Source: Haloprofundus halobius (GTDB lineage: Archaea; Halobacteriota; Halobacteria; Halobacteriales; Haloferacaceae). Taken from it: a stretch of DNA of 64,000 nucleotides. Below are positions 44,500 to 53,983 of the stretch, piece by piece. The position numbers and the translations under genes were made by a program. The notes below the pieces were generated by a model. It saw nothing but the letters and a program-made list of their open reading frames with translations. It searched no databases and had not been told where the DNA came from. Location: contig NZ_CP083667.1 in NCBI RefSeq assembly GCF_020097835.1, positions 358,801-422,800 of the forward strand, given 5' to 3'. The first letter of the stretch is position 1. Each line of letters opens with the position of its first letter.

Positions 44500-45882
44500 T
44501 CACTCCCAGTCGTCAGCGTCGACGCCTGCGTGCGCACGAACGAAGTACTTCTCGTCGCCGAGTTGGCCGCCCTTCAACGCGAGTTCGAGACCGTCGAGGT
44601 CGGCGACGCTCGAGCGAGCCGTACAGAGCGGGCTTCCGGGCGCGAGCGGGTAGCGCGTGCGCAGGGCGTACACGTCGAGCGCCGGCGTCACGTGGCCGCA
44701 CGTGTCGCCGCCGGCGACGCAGACGCGGTCGAGGGATGTCCGGTCGAGCAGGCGGCGCAGGAGCGAGCCCTGCTCGGTGCCGACGAACTCGCCCACGTCG
44801 TCCGGCGCATCCTCGACGGCGGCCGCGCGCTGGCGGGTCTCCTCGATGGCCGGGTCGTCTGGTCCCCGTGCAGCGAAGACGACGACACTCTCGTCCCGGT
44901 CGAGTGCCTCGGTCGTCGCCTCGAACGCTCGCCGGCGGGCCGCCTCCTGCTTCTCAGGGTCGACAAGCGCCGCCGTGTCGAGTCGGACGCCGACGAACCC
45001 CGCGTCGAGCGCGGCGTCTATCTGTCGCGCCGTCAGGGGCGAAGCGCTCCCCGACATCACGAGGAGGCGGTCGACCGGGGGAAGCGACTCGAACGACGGA
45101 GTTTCGTCGAGGACGTTCGCCGTGCGCCAATGGTCCGCTAGCGCGTACTGGACGCCCGAGGAGCCGACGACGAACGACGGGTCCGAGGGGTTGTCCGCAC
45201 ACGTCTCCCAGATGGTCCCACCGGCCGTCCGGAGGTCGTCTTCGTCCAGCGCGTCGAAGAAGACGACGTCCTCCGCGGCGCGGTGCGTCTCGAACTCGCG
45301 AACCGACGCGTCGAGCCCCTTGCGGACCGTCAGCACGTCGACGAGGCCCATCGACCGGTCGGTCTGCTCGGCGAGGTGGCGTCGCAGGTCGCTCTCGTCC
45401 ATCGGGGTGACGGGGTGGTCGCGCATCGTCGGGTGACGGTCGAGTCGGAAGACGTCGGTGTCGTCCTCGGCGAACATATTGCCGAAGACGACGTAGCGCC
45501 CCAACGGCGGCGCCGCCGGGAGGACAGGGATCGACTCCTCGTCGAAGACGTCGGCGGCGACGTCGATGGCGCGGCCGATGCTCCCGACGTCGGGCGCGGA
45601 GTCGAACGTCGAACAGATCTTGTAGTGGACGAGCGGCGCGCCGAGTTCGGCGAGCGCCTCGAAGGCCGGACGAAGCTCAGCCACCATCTCCTCAGGTGCC
45701 ATCGACCTGCTCGTGCCGGCCATGCCGACGGCGTCGGCGTTCGGAAACTCCTGACGAAGCGTCTCCTCCTCAGGAGCATCAAGGAAGAGGACTGTCTCGA
45801 CCCCTGCACGGGCGAGGGCGTCCATCGCATCCGTCGACCCGGTTACGTCGTCGCCGTAGAAGGCGAGCAGCGGCGCGCCCAT
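44500..45882 (-). CDS. DUF1537 four-carbon acid sugar kinase
   Basis: This 460-residue protein starts MGAPLLAFYGDDVTGSTDAM, the GDDxTGS motif of the substrate-binding N-terminal domain. VHYKICSTFDSAPDVGSIG (about 98) is a second family segment, and RVCVAGGDTCGHVTPALD (about 395) is the C-terminal nucleotide-binding motif. Characterised members (OtnK, DtnK, LtnD-associated kinases) phosphorylate tetronates or related acid sugars at C4. It is divergent from a class II aldolase-like gene, the partner expected for tetronate degradation. Confidence 0.9.
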   Translation of the reverse strand: MGAPLLAFYGDDVTGSTDAMDALARAGVETVLFLDAPEEETLRQEFPNADAVGMAGTSRSMAPEEMVAELRPAFEALAELGAPLVHYKICSTFDSAPDVGSIGRAIDVAADVFDEESIPVLPAAPPLGRYVVFGNMFAEDDTDVFRLDRHPTMRDHPVTPMDESDLRRHLAEQTDRSMGLVDVLTVRKGLDASVREFETHRAAEDVVFFDALDEDDLRTAGGTIWETCADNPSDPSFVVGSSGVQYALADHWRTANVLDETPSFESLPPVDRLLVMSGSASPLTARQIDAALDAGFVGVRLDTAALVDPEKQEAARRRAFEATTEALDRDESVVVFAARGPDDPAIEETRQRAAAVEDAPDDVGEFVGTEQGSLLRRLLDRTSLDRVCVAGGDTCGHVTPALDVYALRTRYPLAPGSPLCTARSSVADLDGLELALKGGQLGDEKYFVRAHAGVDADDWE

Positions 45883-46180
45883 CTCACGCCCTCCGTCGTG
45901 GTGGTGTGCAGTATCGAACCCTCGGTCTCGGCGGTCGACGTGATCGAACTCTCCGTCGCGGCTGTCGTCGCTCTCGGTACGCTCGCACGGTGGTCCGCTC
46001 GGGGGGGAGGATCTGCCGTCCGGGTACAGTTGTGGATGCGTGCACGCTCTTCTCGTTTCGCCGGGTGATGTTAAAGACTCGGAGAGTCGGCACGCCGCCA
46101 AACACGTCTCCCGTCCGAGGAACGTCTTCGTCACACGAACACTTATGCCTACTGCCACCGCAGCACACGGCAATACCGAG
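45883..46180. promoter_or_regulatory. Divergent promoter region, kinase / class II aldolase
   Basis: About 300 bp without a gene separate the kinase and the class II aldolase. A TATA-like CACTTATG at 46139-46146 lies 38 bp before ATG 46181. A G-run lies near 46000. No clear operator was found. Confidence 0.4.
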
Positions 46181-46834
46181 ATGACGGAACCAGAGACACT
46201 CCGAGCGGAGCGCGAACAGGTAGGAGAACTCGGCCGCGAAATGCTCGCACAGGGGCTGACGCGCGGCACCGGCGGCAACGTAAGCGTCCGGTCCGACGAC
46301 CACGTCGCCATCAGTCCGTCCGGTGTCCCGTACGAGGAGGTGACCCACGAGACGGTGCCCGTGGTGGACCTCGATGGAGAGCGTATTCGGGGAGAACTCA
46401 AGCCGTCGAACGAGACGCCGATGCACACGATACTCTACCGGGAACGTGACGACGTGGGAGGCATCGTCCACACCCACTCACCGTATGCGAGCACGTTTGC
46501 CAGCCTGAACGAACCGATTCCGGCGTCGCACTACCTCATCGCCTACGCTGGGACGGAGATCCCGGTTGCCGGCTACGAACCACCCGGCACCGAGGCGCTG
46601 GGCGAACTCGCCGCCGAGGCCATGGGAGCCGACTGCGACGCCGTCCTCCTGAAGAACCACGGCGTCATGGCCGTCGGTGCGACGGGGGCGGACGCACTAG
46701 AGGTCGCTCAGATGGTCGAATACTGCGCTCGTATCCACTATCAGGCGATCAACGTGGGAGAGCCTGAACTCCTCCCTGAGAGCGAAGTCCGGAAGCTCCG
46801 CGAGATGTTCAGCGAGACGTACGGCCAACAGTAG
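46181..46834 (+). CDS. Class II aldolase/adducin family protein
   Basis: This 217-residue protein starts MTEPETLRAEREQVG (an ATG 12 codons upstream is an alternative). It carries TRGTGGNVSVRSDDHVAISP (about 29), the catalytic acid in LKPSNETPMH (about 72), two zinc His in VHTHSPYAS (about 97) and the third in LKNHGVMAVG (about 158). Members include fuculose- and rhamnulose-phosphate aldolases and the decarboxylase OtnC. Next to a DUF1537 kinase the OtnC-like role (3-oxo-tetronate 4-phosphate decarboxylation) is most likely. Confidence 0.9.
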   Translation: MTEPETLRAEREQVGELGREMLAQGLTRGTGGNVSVRSDDHVAISPSGVPYEEVTHETVPVVDLDGERIRGELKPSNETPMHTILYRERDDVGGIVHTHSPYASTFASLNEPIPASHYLIAYAGTEIPVAGYEPPGTEALGELAAEAMGADCDAVLLKNHGVMAVGATGADALEVAQMVEYCARIHYQAINVGEPELLPESEVRKLREMFSETYGQQ

Positions 46835-46964
46835 AGCAGCGCCTTCGTTCGCGGCGGTTCCAAGCGATATCCTGTGAGAGGATACCTGATCGATCAACAA
46901 CGTATCGACATAAACACAAATCATTAAAGACAGAGTAGTGTGAGCTATTCACATAGAAAACTCC

Positions 46965-47621
46965 ATGTCAGATACAGTCTGCTTCTTCCACACAGTAGCG
47001 AGCCTGTCCGACCGGTTCGATTCACTAGCCAGCGATTACATTCAGGACGCCGACACGTTCCACATCGTCGACGAGAGCGTGCTTCAGGAACTCCTCACAG
47101 TTGGAGAAATGACGCCCAGCGTTACTCGCCGAATCTGCTCGCAGCTCTCGCTGGCCGAGGACGCCGGAGCGGACGTCGTCCTCGATACCTGTTCCAGCAC
47201 GTCGCCAGCCGTCGACATCGCGCGCGAGATGGTGGACATCCCCATCATCAAGATAGACGATCCGATGACCGAGGCTGCCGTCGAACGCGGTGAGCACATC
47301 TCCGTCGTCGCGACCGCATCGTCGACGCTCGAACCCAGCACAGAACTCGTCCGGAGCAAGGCGGACCAAGCGGGGAAATCAGTCACCGTCGAACCGGTCT
47401 TCGTCGACGGCGCGCTCGACGCACGCGAGGGCGGTGACGTCGACCGACACGACCACCTCGTGAGCGAACGCGTGCGCGAACTCGCGGCCGAGACGGACGT
47501 CGTCATCCTCGCGCAGGCGTCGATGAGCCACCTTGCACCGACGCTCGACGACGAGGTGGCAGTTCCCGTGCTGTCGAGTCCCGACCTCGCGATGGAGGCC
47601 GTCGCCTCGGAGATTCGCTGA
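46965..47621 (+). CDS. Asp/Glu racemase superfamily protein
   Basis: This 218-residue protein resembles the Asp/Glu/hydantoin racemase fold. LDTCSSTSPAVDIAREM (about 75) holds the first catalytic-type Cys. The second expected Cys is replaced: the segment reads VVILAQASMSHLAP (about 182), with Ala where Cys is usual. It therefore may not be a two-base racemase and could be an isomerase or decarboxylase of the superfamily. It has its own AT-rich promoter region. It lies beside the tetronate-type genes. Confidence 0.75.
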   Translation: MSDTVCFFHTVASLSDRFDSLASDYIQDADTFHIVDESVLQELLTVGEMTPSVTRRICSQLSLAEDAGADVVLDTCSSTSPAVDIAREMVDIPIIKIDDPMTEAAVERGEHISVVATASSTLEPSTELVRSKADQAGKSVTVEPVFVDGALDAREGGDVDRHDHLVSERVRELAAETDVVILAQASMSHLAPTLDDEVAVPVLSSPDLAMEAVASEIR

Positions 47622-47710
47622 ACACGCGATCGCGTGAACACTAAAGCGCGACCTGTTAGCGCCAGCCAAGTCCATAATTCGCCATATCCCACCATAGCAA
47701 ACAAAAATAT

Positions 47711-48190
47711 TTGGATGGTGAGAACGGAACACGACCCCGAAAAAACTCGGCGAGGTGTCGGTCGAGTGCCTGCGGGCCGCGTTCTCGGCTGTCGACGACG
47801 CAAAGGAAGCAAAGCGCCTCGTCGTCGCGATTGAGTCCAAGACCGGACCGCGAGTTGCCGACCTCAGCGAACGGAATAGAAGCCCGCGCTCGATGCTGTA
47901 CTCGTGACTGAATCGGTTCGGAGGAGGTTCGGTCGACGCGGCCGTCAGCGACGATGACCATCCAGATCGACCACCGAAGCTGGCCGAAGACGAACTCGCG
48001 AAACTTCGGGCGGATGCGGCGGTGTACTCGACAGACTGGACTACGACGCCGACGAGTGGACCGCCGCTCTCTTTCGACGTCACGTCGAGTCGAAATTCGG
48101 CGTCTCGTACTCCGAGGGACACCTTTGACAGTTGCTCTATCGGAGTCGTCGAGTCGACGCGAGGGAGGTTCTGTGCGACCGTCGCAGTCA
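47711..48190 (+). mobile_element. Decayed IS630-type transposase remnant
   Basis: In shifting frames the sequence reads KKLGEVSVECLRAAFSAVDD, AKEAKRLVVAIESKTGPRVA, then YDADEWTAALFRRHVES and KFGVSYSEGHL. These are the helix-turn-helix and following segments of haloarchaeal IS630-family transposases. At least three frameshifts or deletions and internal stops are present, and the catalytic DDE part is absent. Confidence 0.6.
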
Positions 48191-48239
48191 GTCACGCACA
48201 CCGCCAGTTGTGTACAATTACTTATATCTGAACGAAGTC

Positions 48240-48425
48240 GGAACGCGATGACTCGCTTCGGGATGGGAGCGGTAGTGACACCGCCACGACTCACCGTGAG
48301 AAGAGCGTACCAGCGCAGATGACGCTCACGGCCTACGAAGAGTCGAAACCCTCTGCCAGCGACGACTGACTGGTATTCCCCATGCGTGGGAAGCCTCGCC
48401 GTTTACGGCGAGGAGGATGTCACCG
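48240..48425 (+). mobile_element. Right end of an IS200/IS605-type (TnpB) element
   Basis: The sequence ends with a hairpin, CCTCGCCG (48394-48401), loop TTTA, CGGCGAGG (48406-48413), followed by AGGATGTCAC. That is the typical right end of haloarchaeal IS1341/IS605-type elements. A short in-frame tail reading LTAYEESKPSASDD before a TGA may be the last codons of tnpB. The rest of the element is missing. A stop/hairpin like this also serves as the end of the guide RNA in intact elements. Confidence 0.6.
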
Positions 48426-48427
48426 GA

Positions 48428-48436
48428 GTACTTTTT
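48428..48436 (+). promoter_or_regulatory. TATA-like box of the Gfo6-like gene
   Basis: TACTTTTTG is centred about 31 bp upstream of ATG 48463. It starts a few bases past the IS right end, so the insertion defined or truncated this promoter. Confidence 0.4.
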
Positions 48437-48462
48437 GGGAGCGGGTCAGGAACCAGTAGGTA

Positions 48463-49536
48463 ATGTACAGTTGGATCACGGCGTACGAGGAACGGGACTG
48501 GCAGACGTCGACCGACGGCACGGTCCGATACGCGCTGTTGGGGCTTGGCTGGTGGACAGTCGACGTCGTTCTGCCGGCGATCGAAAACTCGGATCTCGGC
48601 GAGGTAACGGTGCTGGTCAGCAGCTCAACCGAGAAGGCGGTAGACGTCGCGGTCGAGAACGACGTGGATCGAGGCATCAGTTACGACGAGTTCCACGATG
48701 GAGCGGCCGCCGATGCGTACGACGCCGTCTACGTCGGCACGCCGAACGCGCTCCACCTCGAATACGTCGAGACGGCGGCTAATCTCGACAAACCGGCCAT
48801 CTGCGAGAAGCCCATGGAATCAACCTACGAACGAGCAGAGAGGATGGTCGAGGCCTGCGAGGCAGCCGACGTGCCACTAATGATTGCCTACCGAATGCAC
48901 ACCAATCCGGCGATTCGGCGTGCGCGCGAGCTTATCGAGGACGGGTTCCTGGGCGAACCAGTCTCTGTTTACGGCCACAACTCCCAGCCACTGCTGGAGA
49001 TGATTCCGGATCCCGACCAGTGGCGACTGAACTCGGACCTCTCGGGGTACGGCACGTCCGTGATGGACTTGGGCATCTACTCGATCAATACGGCCCGCTT
49101 CCTGCTCCGAAAGGAACCGGTGGCGGTCGCCAATGAGATGTGCTCGCTCCACGAGGCCTTCGGCGACGTGCCCGACGAGCGCTCGTCGTCGCTGTTGGCC
49201 TTCGAAGACGGCGTGACAATGGTCACGACAGCGAGTCAGAACGCTCACTCGGACTCACAGCTAAAGATCAGTGGAACCGAAGGGCAGATCGAGATCTATC
49301 CCGCGTTCCACGGCGAGGCGACGCTGCGCCTCCGTCGCGACGACCTCACAGTAACCGTCGAACACGAGACGTTCGACGCCCAGCGGGAGATGCGTGAGGA
49401 GTTAGACTACTTCGCCGACCGGCTGCTCTCCGGGGCGAGCGTCTATCCGGACGGCCGCCACGGCCTGCAAGACATGCGGATCGTCCGTGCGATCCACGAG
49501 GCAGGGGAGTCCGGCGAGCGCGTCACGCTGGAGTAG
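48463..49536 (+). CDS. gfo6: Gfo6/XacA-like D-xylose (aldose) 1-dehydrogenase
   Basis: This 357-residue Gfo/Idh protein matches the haloarchaeal D-xylose dehydrogenase XacA/Gfo6 along its length. It has RYALLGLGWWTVDVVLPA, TVLVSSSTEKAVDVA, YVETAANLDKPAICEKPM, LMIAYRMHTNPAIRRA, DPDQWRLNSDLSGYG and a closing PDGRHGLQDMR. XacA oxidises D-xylose to xylonolactone in the oxidative pentose pathway. The remaining pathway genes (lactonase, dehydratase) are not in the window, so here it may serve another aldose freed by the GH3 and GH2 enzymes downstream. Confidence 0.85.
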   Translation: MYSWITAYEERDWQTSTDGTVRYALLGLGWWTVDVVLPAIENSDLGEVTVLVSSSTEKAVDVAVENDVDRGISYDEFHDGAAADAYDAVYVGTPNALHLEYVETAANLDKPAICEKPMESTYERAERMVEACEAADVPLMIAYRMHTNPAIRRARELIEDGFLGEPVSVYGHNSQPLLEMIPDPDQWRLNSDLSGYGTSVMDLGIYSINTARFLLRKEPVAVANEMCSLHEAFGDVPDERSSSLLAFEDGVTMVTTASQNAHSDSQLKISGTEGQIEIYPAFHGEATLRLRRDDLTVTVEHETFDAQREMREELDYFADRLLSGASVYPDGRHGLQDMRIVRAIHEAGESGERVTLE

Positions 49537-49563
49537 CCATCTCGTCGTCAGAAACTGTCTGTA

Positions 49564-49720
49564 TTACAGCGCGCTGTCGGCGAACCCGCTGTCGACAGTG
49601 ATGATCTCACCGGTGACGTACGAACTGGCGTCGCTCCCGAGGTGAACCGCCTCGGGGTCAAGCCCCGAGGCACTCGCCTTGCTCATCTGTAGACAATCTG
49701 GATAAATCGATGAAAACCTT
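49564..49720 (-). pseudogene. C-terminal scrap of an SDR dehydrogenase
   Basis: The minus strand reads AVHLGSDASSYVTGEIITVD followed by SGFADSAL and a stop. That is the conserved end of short-chain dehydrogenases (SSYVTGxxxxVDGG). The catalytic part is missing. It lies between the Gfo6-like and GH3 genes. Confidence 0.65.
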
Positions 49721-49836
49721 CGCGTCCCGCCCCGTACGGAAGCCACCAACTGATCACGATCCGGCGGTGTGCTCACCCCGTCGTTTGAGAGAGATATTTT
49801 GACGAGTACTGGCAGATTGTGTGGGGAGGGTGGAAG

Positions 49837-52185
49837 TTACTCGCGCTCGACGCTTCGCTCGGTAGTGTACGATCGGCCGGTGTTCGGAACCTCGTAGCGG
49901 TCACCGACGACCTCGACCGTTTCGGCGGCCTCGATGGCGTCGGCGGCTCGGCCGACCCGAACCTCGAACGGGCCGGGTTCGACGACGAGGTCCAGATGTC
50001 GGTCGTGAGACGCGAGCTGTGTCACCGAGAGATCGAACGCGACGCGGACCGACTCGTCGGGTTCGAGGTGGATCCGCTCGAATCCCACGAGTTCCTGCAC
50101 GGGGCGGACCAACGACGGCTCTTCCTCGCTGACGTATAGCTGAACGACTTCGTGGCCGGCGCGGTCGCCGGTGTTCCTGACGGTGACGGTCGCCGTGATC
50201 GTCCCTGCGGGTCCGACATCCGTCTCGGAGAGTTCGAGGTCGCCGTACTCGAAGTCGGTGTACGAGAGGCCGTAGCCGAACGAGTAGAGTGGGTCGCTGT
50301 CGGTGTAGACGTGGCGCTCGTCGCGGCTGTTGGGCCGACGGCTGTAGTATACCGGGAGCTGCCCAACCGACTTCGGGACCGAGATGGGCAGTCGCCCGCT
50401 CGGATTGTGGTCGCCGGTGAGGACGTCGAGGATACCGTTACCTCCCTCCTCACCGGGGAGCCACGCATGGACGACCGCAGCGGCGTGATCGTCGGCCCAC
50501 GTGATCGAGTGAGGTTTCCCGCTTACGACGACCACCACCAGCGGTGTGCCGGTCTCGTGGACGGCTTCGAGGAGTTCGTTCTGCACACCAGGCAGCGAGA
50601 GGTCGGTCACGTCCGCGCCCTCGCCGCTCGTCGGCAGGTACGGCTGGTCTGCGCGGGCGTCTACGTCGCCGGACAGCGCGAGCGCGGAACGGGCACCGAC
50701 GCAGGCGACGACCACGTCGCTATCGCTGGCAACTGCGACGGCCTCGTCGATGTCGTCGGTCGAGGGGCCGCTGGTCGTACAGCCCTCCGTGTAGGTGACG
50801 GCGTCTCCCAGCCGTGACTCGAAGGCGTCCCTGACGGTCACGATGTCGCGGTTCGACTCCTCGTCAGGGTAGTGGGCGGCGTAGGCGTAGTCGCCCAGTT
50901 GTCCAGTCGGCGCGTCGGCCTTCGGGCCGATCAGCGCGACCGAATCGGACTGGGCGAGCGGGAGCGTCCCATCGTTTTTCAGCAGCGTCACGGACTCGCG
51001 AGCCATTCGCCGGGCGTACTCGCGGTTGGCGTCGGGACCGAACGCCGCGGCGGCCTCGTCGGGGTCCGCGCCGTGCTCCTCGAACAGCCCCTTCTCGAAC
51101 TTCTGGCGGAGGACTCGCCGAACGGCGGTGTCAACGACCGCCTCGGAGATCCGCCCTTCCTCGACTGCCTCGACGAGCGTGTCGTAGCAATCGATCTTCG
51201 GCAACTCCACGTCGATCCCCGCCGAGAGCGCCTGGATCGCCGCCTCCTCGTCTGTCTCGGCGACGCCGTGTTCGGTGATGAGGTGGATCACGCTGAAGTA
51301 GTCGGAGACGACCGTGCCGTCGAAGTCCCACTCCTCGCGGAGGATCTCCGTCAGGAGTTCGCGATCGGCCGCACAGGGGACGCCGTCGATGTCGTGGTAC
51401 GCGTTCATCAGCGATTCGACACCTTCCTCGCGGACGGCCACCTCGAAGGGGTAGAGGTGAACCTCACGTAGTTCTCGCTCCCCGACGTGGACCGTCGGTC
51501 GGTTCTTCCCGCCCTCACCGAGACCGTGGCCGGCGAAGTGCTTGACCGTCGCGGAGATACCTTCGCTCGGCTCGTCGCCCTGCAGTCCGCGGACGTACGC
51601 TGACGCCATCTCGGCGACCAGTTGGGGGTCCTCGCCGAAGGTCTCCTCGGTACGGCCCCAGCGCGGGTCCCGAGCGATGTCGAGCACCGGCGAGAGGGCG
51701 TGGGCGCTCCCTATGGCTAACAGTTGCTCGCGAATTCGCTCGGTCATTCCTTCGACGAGCTCCGGGTCCCACGTACTCGCCATCCCGATAGCCTGCGGAT
51801 AGGTAGTTCCGTCCGGACCCATGTAACCGCTCAGGCACTCCTCGTGGGGGACGGCCGGGATCCCGAGTCTGGTCTCTTCGACGAGGATCGACTGGATCTC
51901 TTCGGTCACTTCGGCGGCGCGCTCGGGTTCGAGGCTCGGGCCGCCACCGATTCGGGTGACGTGCCCGACGCCGTCGGCGAATACCTCGCGGGCCAAGTCC
52001 GCGTCGAACGTGCCGTCGTCGATCAAGGCACCCCCCTCGGCGTTGAACCCACTGATAGAGGTCGGTGAGATAGAAGTGAGCTGAGCGACTTTCTCTGTCA
52101 GGGTCATCCGTTCGAGCAGATCGGCTACGCGTCGGTCCGTCGAGAGCGATGTATCGCGATACGGTACTGGCTCCTCAGCTGTCAT
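49837..52185 (-). CDS. GH3 beta-glycosidase
   Basis: This 782-residue protein starts at ATG 52185 (MTAEEPVPYRDTSLSTDRR). It has the GH3 N-terminal TIM barrel with ISATVKHFAGHGLGEGGKN (about 225), the nucleophile Asp in FDGTVVSDYFSVIHL (about 295), the alpha/beta C-terminal domain with RESVTLLKNDGTLPL, and a fibronectin-III-like end (GYGLSYTDFEYGDLELS on). Likely a beta-glucosidase or beta-xylosidase. There is no signal peptide. It is divergent from the GH2 gene with a very short gap, so the two share a control region. Confidence 0.93.
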   Translation of the reverse strand: MTAEEPVPYRDTSLSTDRRVADLLERMTLTEKVAQLTSISPTSISGFNAEGGALIDDGTFDADLAREVFADGVGHVTRIGGGPSLEPERAAEVTEEIQSILVEETRLGIPAVPHEECLSGYMGPDGTTYPQAIGMASTWDPELVEGMTERIREQLLAIGSAHALSPVLDIARDPRWGRTEETFGEDPQLVAEMASAYVRGLQGDEPSEGISATVKHFAGHGLGEGGKNRPTVHVGERELREVHLYPFEVAVREEGVESLMNAYHDIDGVPCAADRELLTEILREEWDFDGTVVSDYFSVIHLITEHGVAETDEEAAIQALSAGIDVELPKIDCYDTLVEAVEEGRISEAVVDTAVRRVLRQKFEKGLFEEHGADPDEAAAAFGPDANREYARRMARESVTLLKNDGTLPLAQSDSVALIGPKADAPTGQLGDYAYAAHYPDEESNRDIVTVRDAFESRLGDAVTYTEGCTTSGPSTDDIDEAVAVASDSDVVVACVGARSALALSGDVDARADQPYLPTSGEGADVTDLSLPGVQNELLEAVHETGTPLVVVVVSGKPHSITWADDHAAAVVHAWLPGEEGGNGILDVLTGDHNPSGRLPISVPKSVGQLPVYYSRRPNSRDERHVYTDSDPLYSFGYGLSYTDFEYGDLELSETDVGPAGTITATVTVRNTGDRAGHEVVQLYVSEEEPSLVRPVQELVGFERIHLEPDESVRVAFDLSVTQLASHDRHLDLVVEPGPFEVRVGRAADAIEAAETVEVVGDRYEVPNTGRSYTTERSVERE

Positions 52186-52213
52186 GCGAGTACCAACGCT
52201 CGACAACACGTAA

Positions 52214-53983
52214 ATGATTCGGCTTTTCGTATGGTTTGATGTACCACAGGGATACAGATGGAGTGTGAACGACGAGCGCGTGCCGCGGGAGGAGTATCCG
52301 CGGCCTCAGCTTCGACGAGAACAGTGGCGTAATTTGAACGGGCAGTGGGCGTTCGAGATCGATCACGGCGCGAGCGGTCGCGCCCGCGGGCTCCCCGATG
52401 CCGACGGACTTGCGGGCGAAATCACCGTTCCCTTCGCTCCCGAAAGCGAACTGTCGGGTATCGGCCACACCGACTTCATGGACGCGGTGTGGTACCGTCG
52501 TGAGATCGATGTGCCCGAGGAGTGGCTCGGCGGCCACCTCCTGTTGCATTTCGGCGCGGTCGACTACGAAGCGGAGGTGTGGGTGAACGGCGAGTCGGTC
52601 GGCAGCCATCGGGGTGGATACACACCGTTTAGCCTGGACATTAGTGATACCGTGACGCCGGGGTCGAACGTCGTCACGGTCTGTGCCGAAGACGATACTC
52701 GCTCGCCCGTCCAGCCCAGTGGCAAGCAGAGTCAGCAGTACCACTCACACGGGCCGCTGTACACCCGCGTCACCGGTATCTGGCAGACGGTTTGGCTCGA
52801 ACCGGTACCAGAGACGTACGTCCAGAATCTCCAGTTCGAACCGGACCCGGAGAACGACGCCGTACACGCCGAAGTAGAACTTGCCGGCGCGCTGCTCGAC
52901 GGCGAAGTCCGTGCCGAAGTCGCGTTCGGCGATCGTTCGGTCGGCGCGACCACCGTCCGGACAGACGGTCGCTTCGCTGCGTTCACGCTCGAACTGGCCG
53001 AGACACACCGGTGGTCGCCCGAGGAGCCGAACCTGTACGACCTCGAACTCGCGGTGCTCGACGACGGCGCGACGGTCGACGCAGTCGAGAGCTACTTCGG
53101 ACTGCGCTCGGTGACGCTCGGCGAACACCGTGTCTACCTCAACGGCGAACCCCGATTCCAGCGCCTCGTCCTCGATCAGGGGTACTACCCCGACGGGCTC
53201 TACACCGCGCCCACCGACGAGGCGCTAATCGAGGATATCGAGATCAGCAAGGAGATGGGGTTCGACGGCGCACGCCTCCACGAGAAGGTGTTCGAGCCGC
53301 GCTACCTCTATCACGCCGACCGGCTCGGCTACCTCGTCTGGGACGAGGGGCCGAACTGGGGGCTGACTCACAGCGATCCCGCGGCGCTCGGCCCCTTCCT
53401 ACAGGAGTGGCTCGAAGTCGTCGAGCGCGATTACAATCACCCGTCGCTGGTGGGATGGACGCCGCTCAACGAGACCGCGTCCGACACCCACGAGGACCTC
53501 GTGCGAACGCTGTACCGCGCGACGAAGGCACTCGATCCCACGCGGCCCGTCATCGACACGAGCGGCTGGTATCACGTCGAAACTGACCTCGTCGACGCGC
53601 ACGACTACGAGCAGGACCCCGAGGCGTTCCGCGAGACCTACGGCGAGACCGACGGGCCGGTCGAGCCCAGCGCTCACGACAGGACGACCTGGGAGACCCT
53701 GAGCTACGTCAGCGAGTACGGCGGCATCTGGTGGAACCCCGACGTCGAGGACGGATGGGGCTACGGCGACCGCCCGGCGGACGAGGCCGAGTTCTTCGAG
53801 CGCTACCGTGGGCTCACCGAGACGCTGCTAGACAATGAGGACATGTGGGCGCTGTGCTACACGCAACTGTACGACATCGAACAGGAGACGAACGGCCTGT
53901 ACACGTACGACCGCGAGCCGAAGTTCGACCCCGAACGGATCCGAGAGATCAACGAGCAGCCCGCTGCGTTCGAGCGGCAGTGA
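52214..53983 (+). CDS. GH2 family glycosidase
   Basis: This 589-residue protein has GH2 layout: a jelly-roll sugar-binding domain (NGQWAFEIDHG, VWYRREIDVPEEW), an Ig-like middle domain and a TIM barrel. Glu420 in TPLNETASDTHED is the acid/base and Glu501 in VSEYGGIWWN the nucleophile. ATG 52214 is given, but GTG 52265 (VNDERVPREEYPRPQ) begins right at the family N-terminus and leaves room for a promoter, so the true start may be there. The protein is short for GH2 and lacks the extra C-terminal domains. Likely a beta-galactosidase/glucuronidase-type exo-enzyme. Confidence 0.9.
   Translation: MIRLFVWFDVPQGYRWSVNDERVPREEYPRPQLRREQWRNLNGQWAFEIDHGASGRARGLPDADGLAGEITVPFAPESELSGIGHTDFMDAVWYRREIDVPEEWLGGHLLLHFGAVDYEAEVWVNGESVGSHRGGYTPFSLDISDTVTPGSNVVTVCAEDDTRSPVQPSGKQSQQYHSHGPLYTRVTGIWQTVWLEPVPETYVQNLQFEPDPENDAVHAEVELAGALLDGEVRAEVAFGDRSVGATTVRTDGRFAAFTLELAETHRWSPEEPNLYDLELAVLDDGATVDAVESYFGLRSVTLGEHRVYLNGEPRFQRLVLDQGYYPDGLYTAPTDEALIEDIEISKEMGFDGARLHEKVFEPRYLYHADRLGYLVWDEGPNWGLTHSDPAALGPFLQEWLEVVERDYNHPSLVGWTPLNETASDTHEDLVRTLYRATKALDPTRPVIDTSGWYHVETDLVDAHDYEQDPEAFRETYGETDGPVEPSAHDRTTWETLSYVSEYGGIWWNPDVEDGWGYGDRPADEAEFFERYRGLTETLLDNEDMWALCYTQLYDIEQETNGLYTYDREPKFDPERIREINEQPAAFERQ

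Noticed and set aside
43524..45410. 628-codon plus-strand frame over the GH13 and DUF1537 genes
   Set aside because: Shadow of the two minus-strand genes, with no domain sequence.
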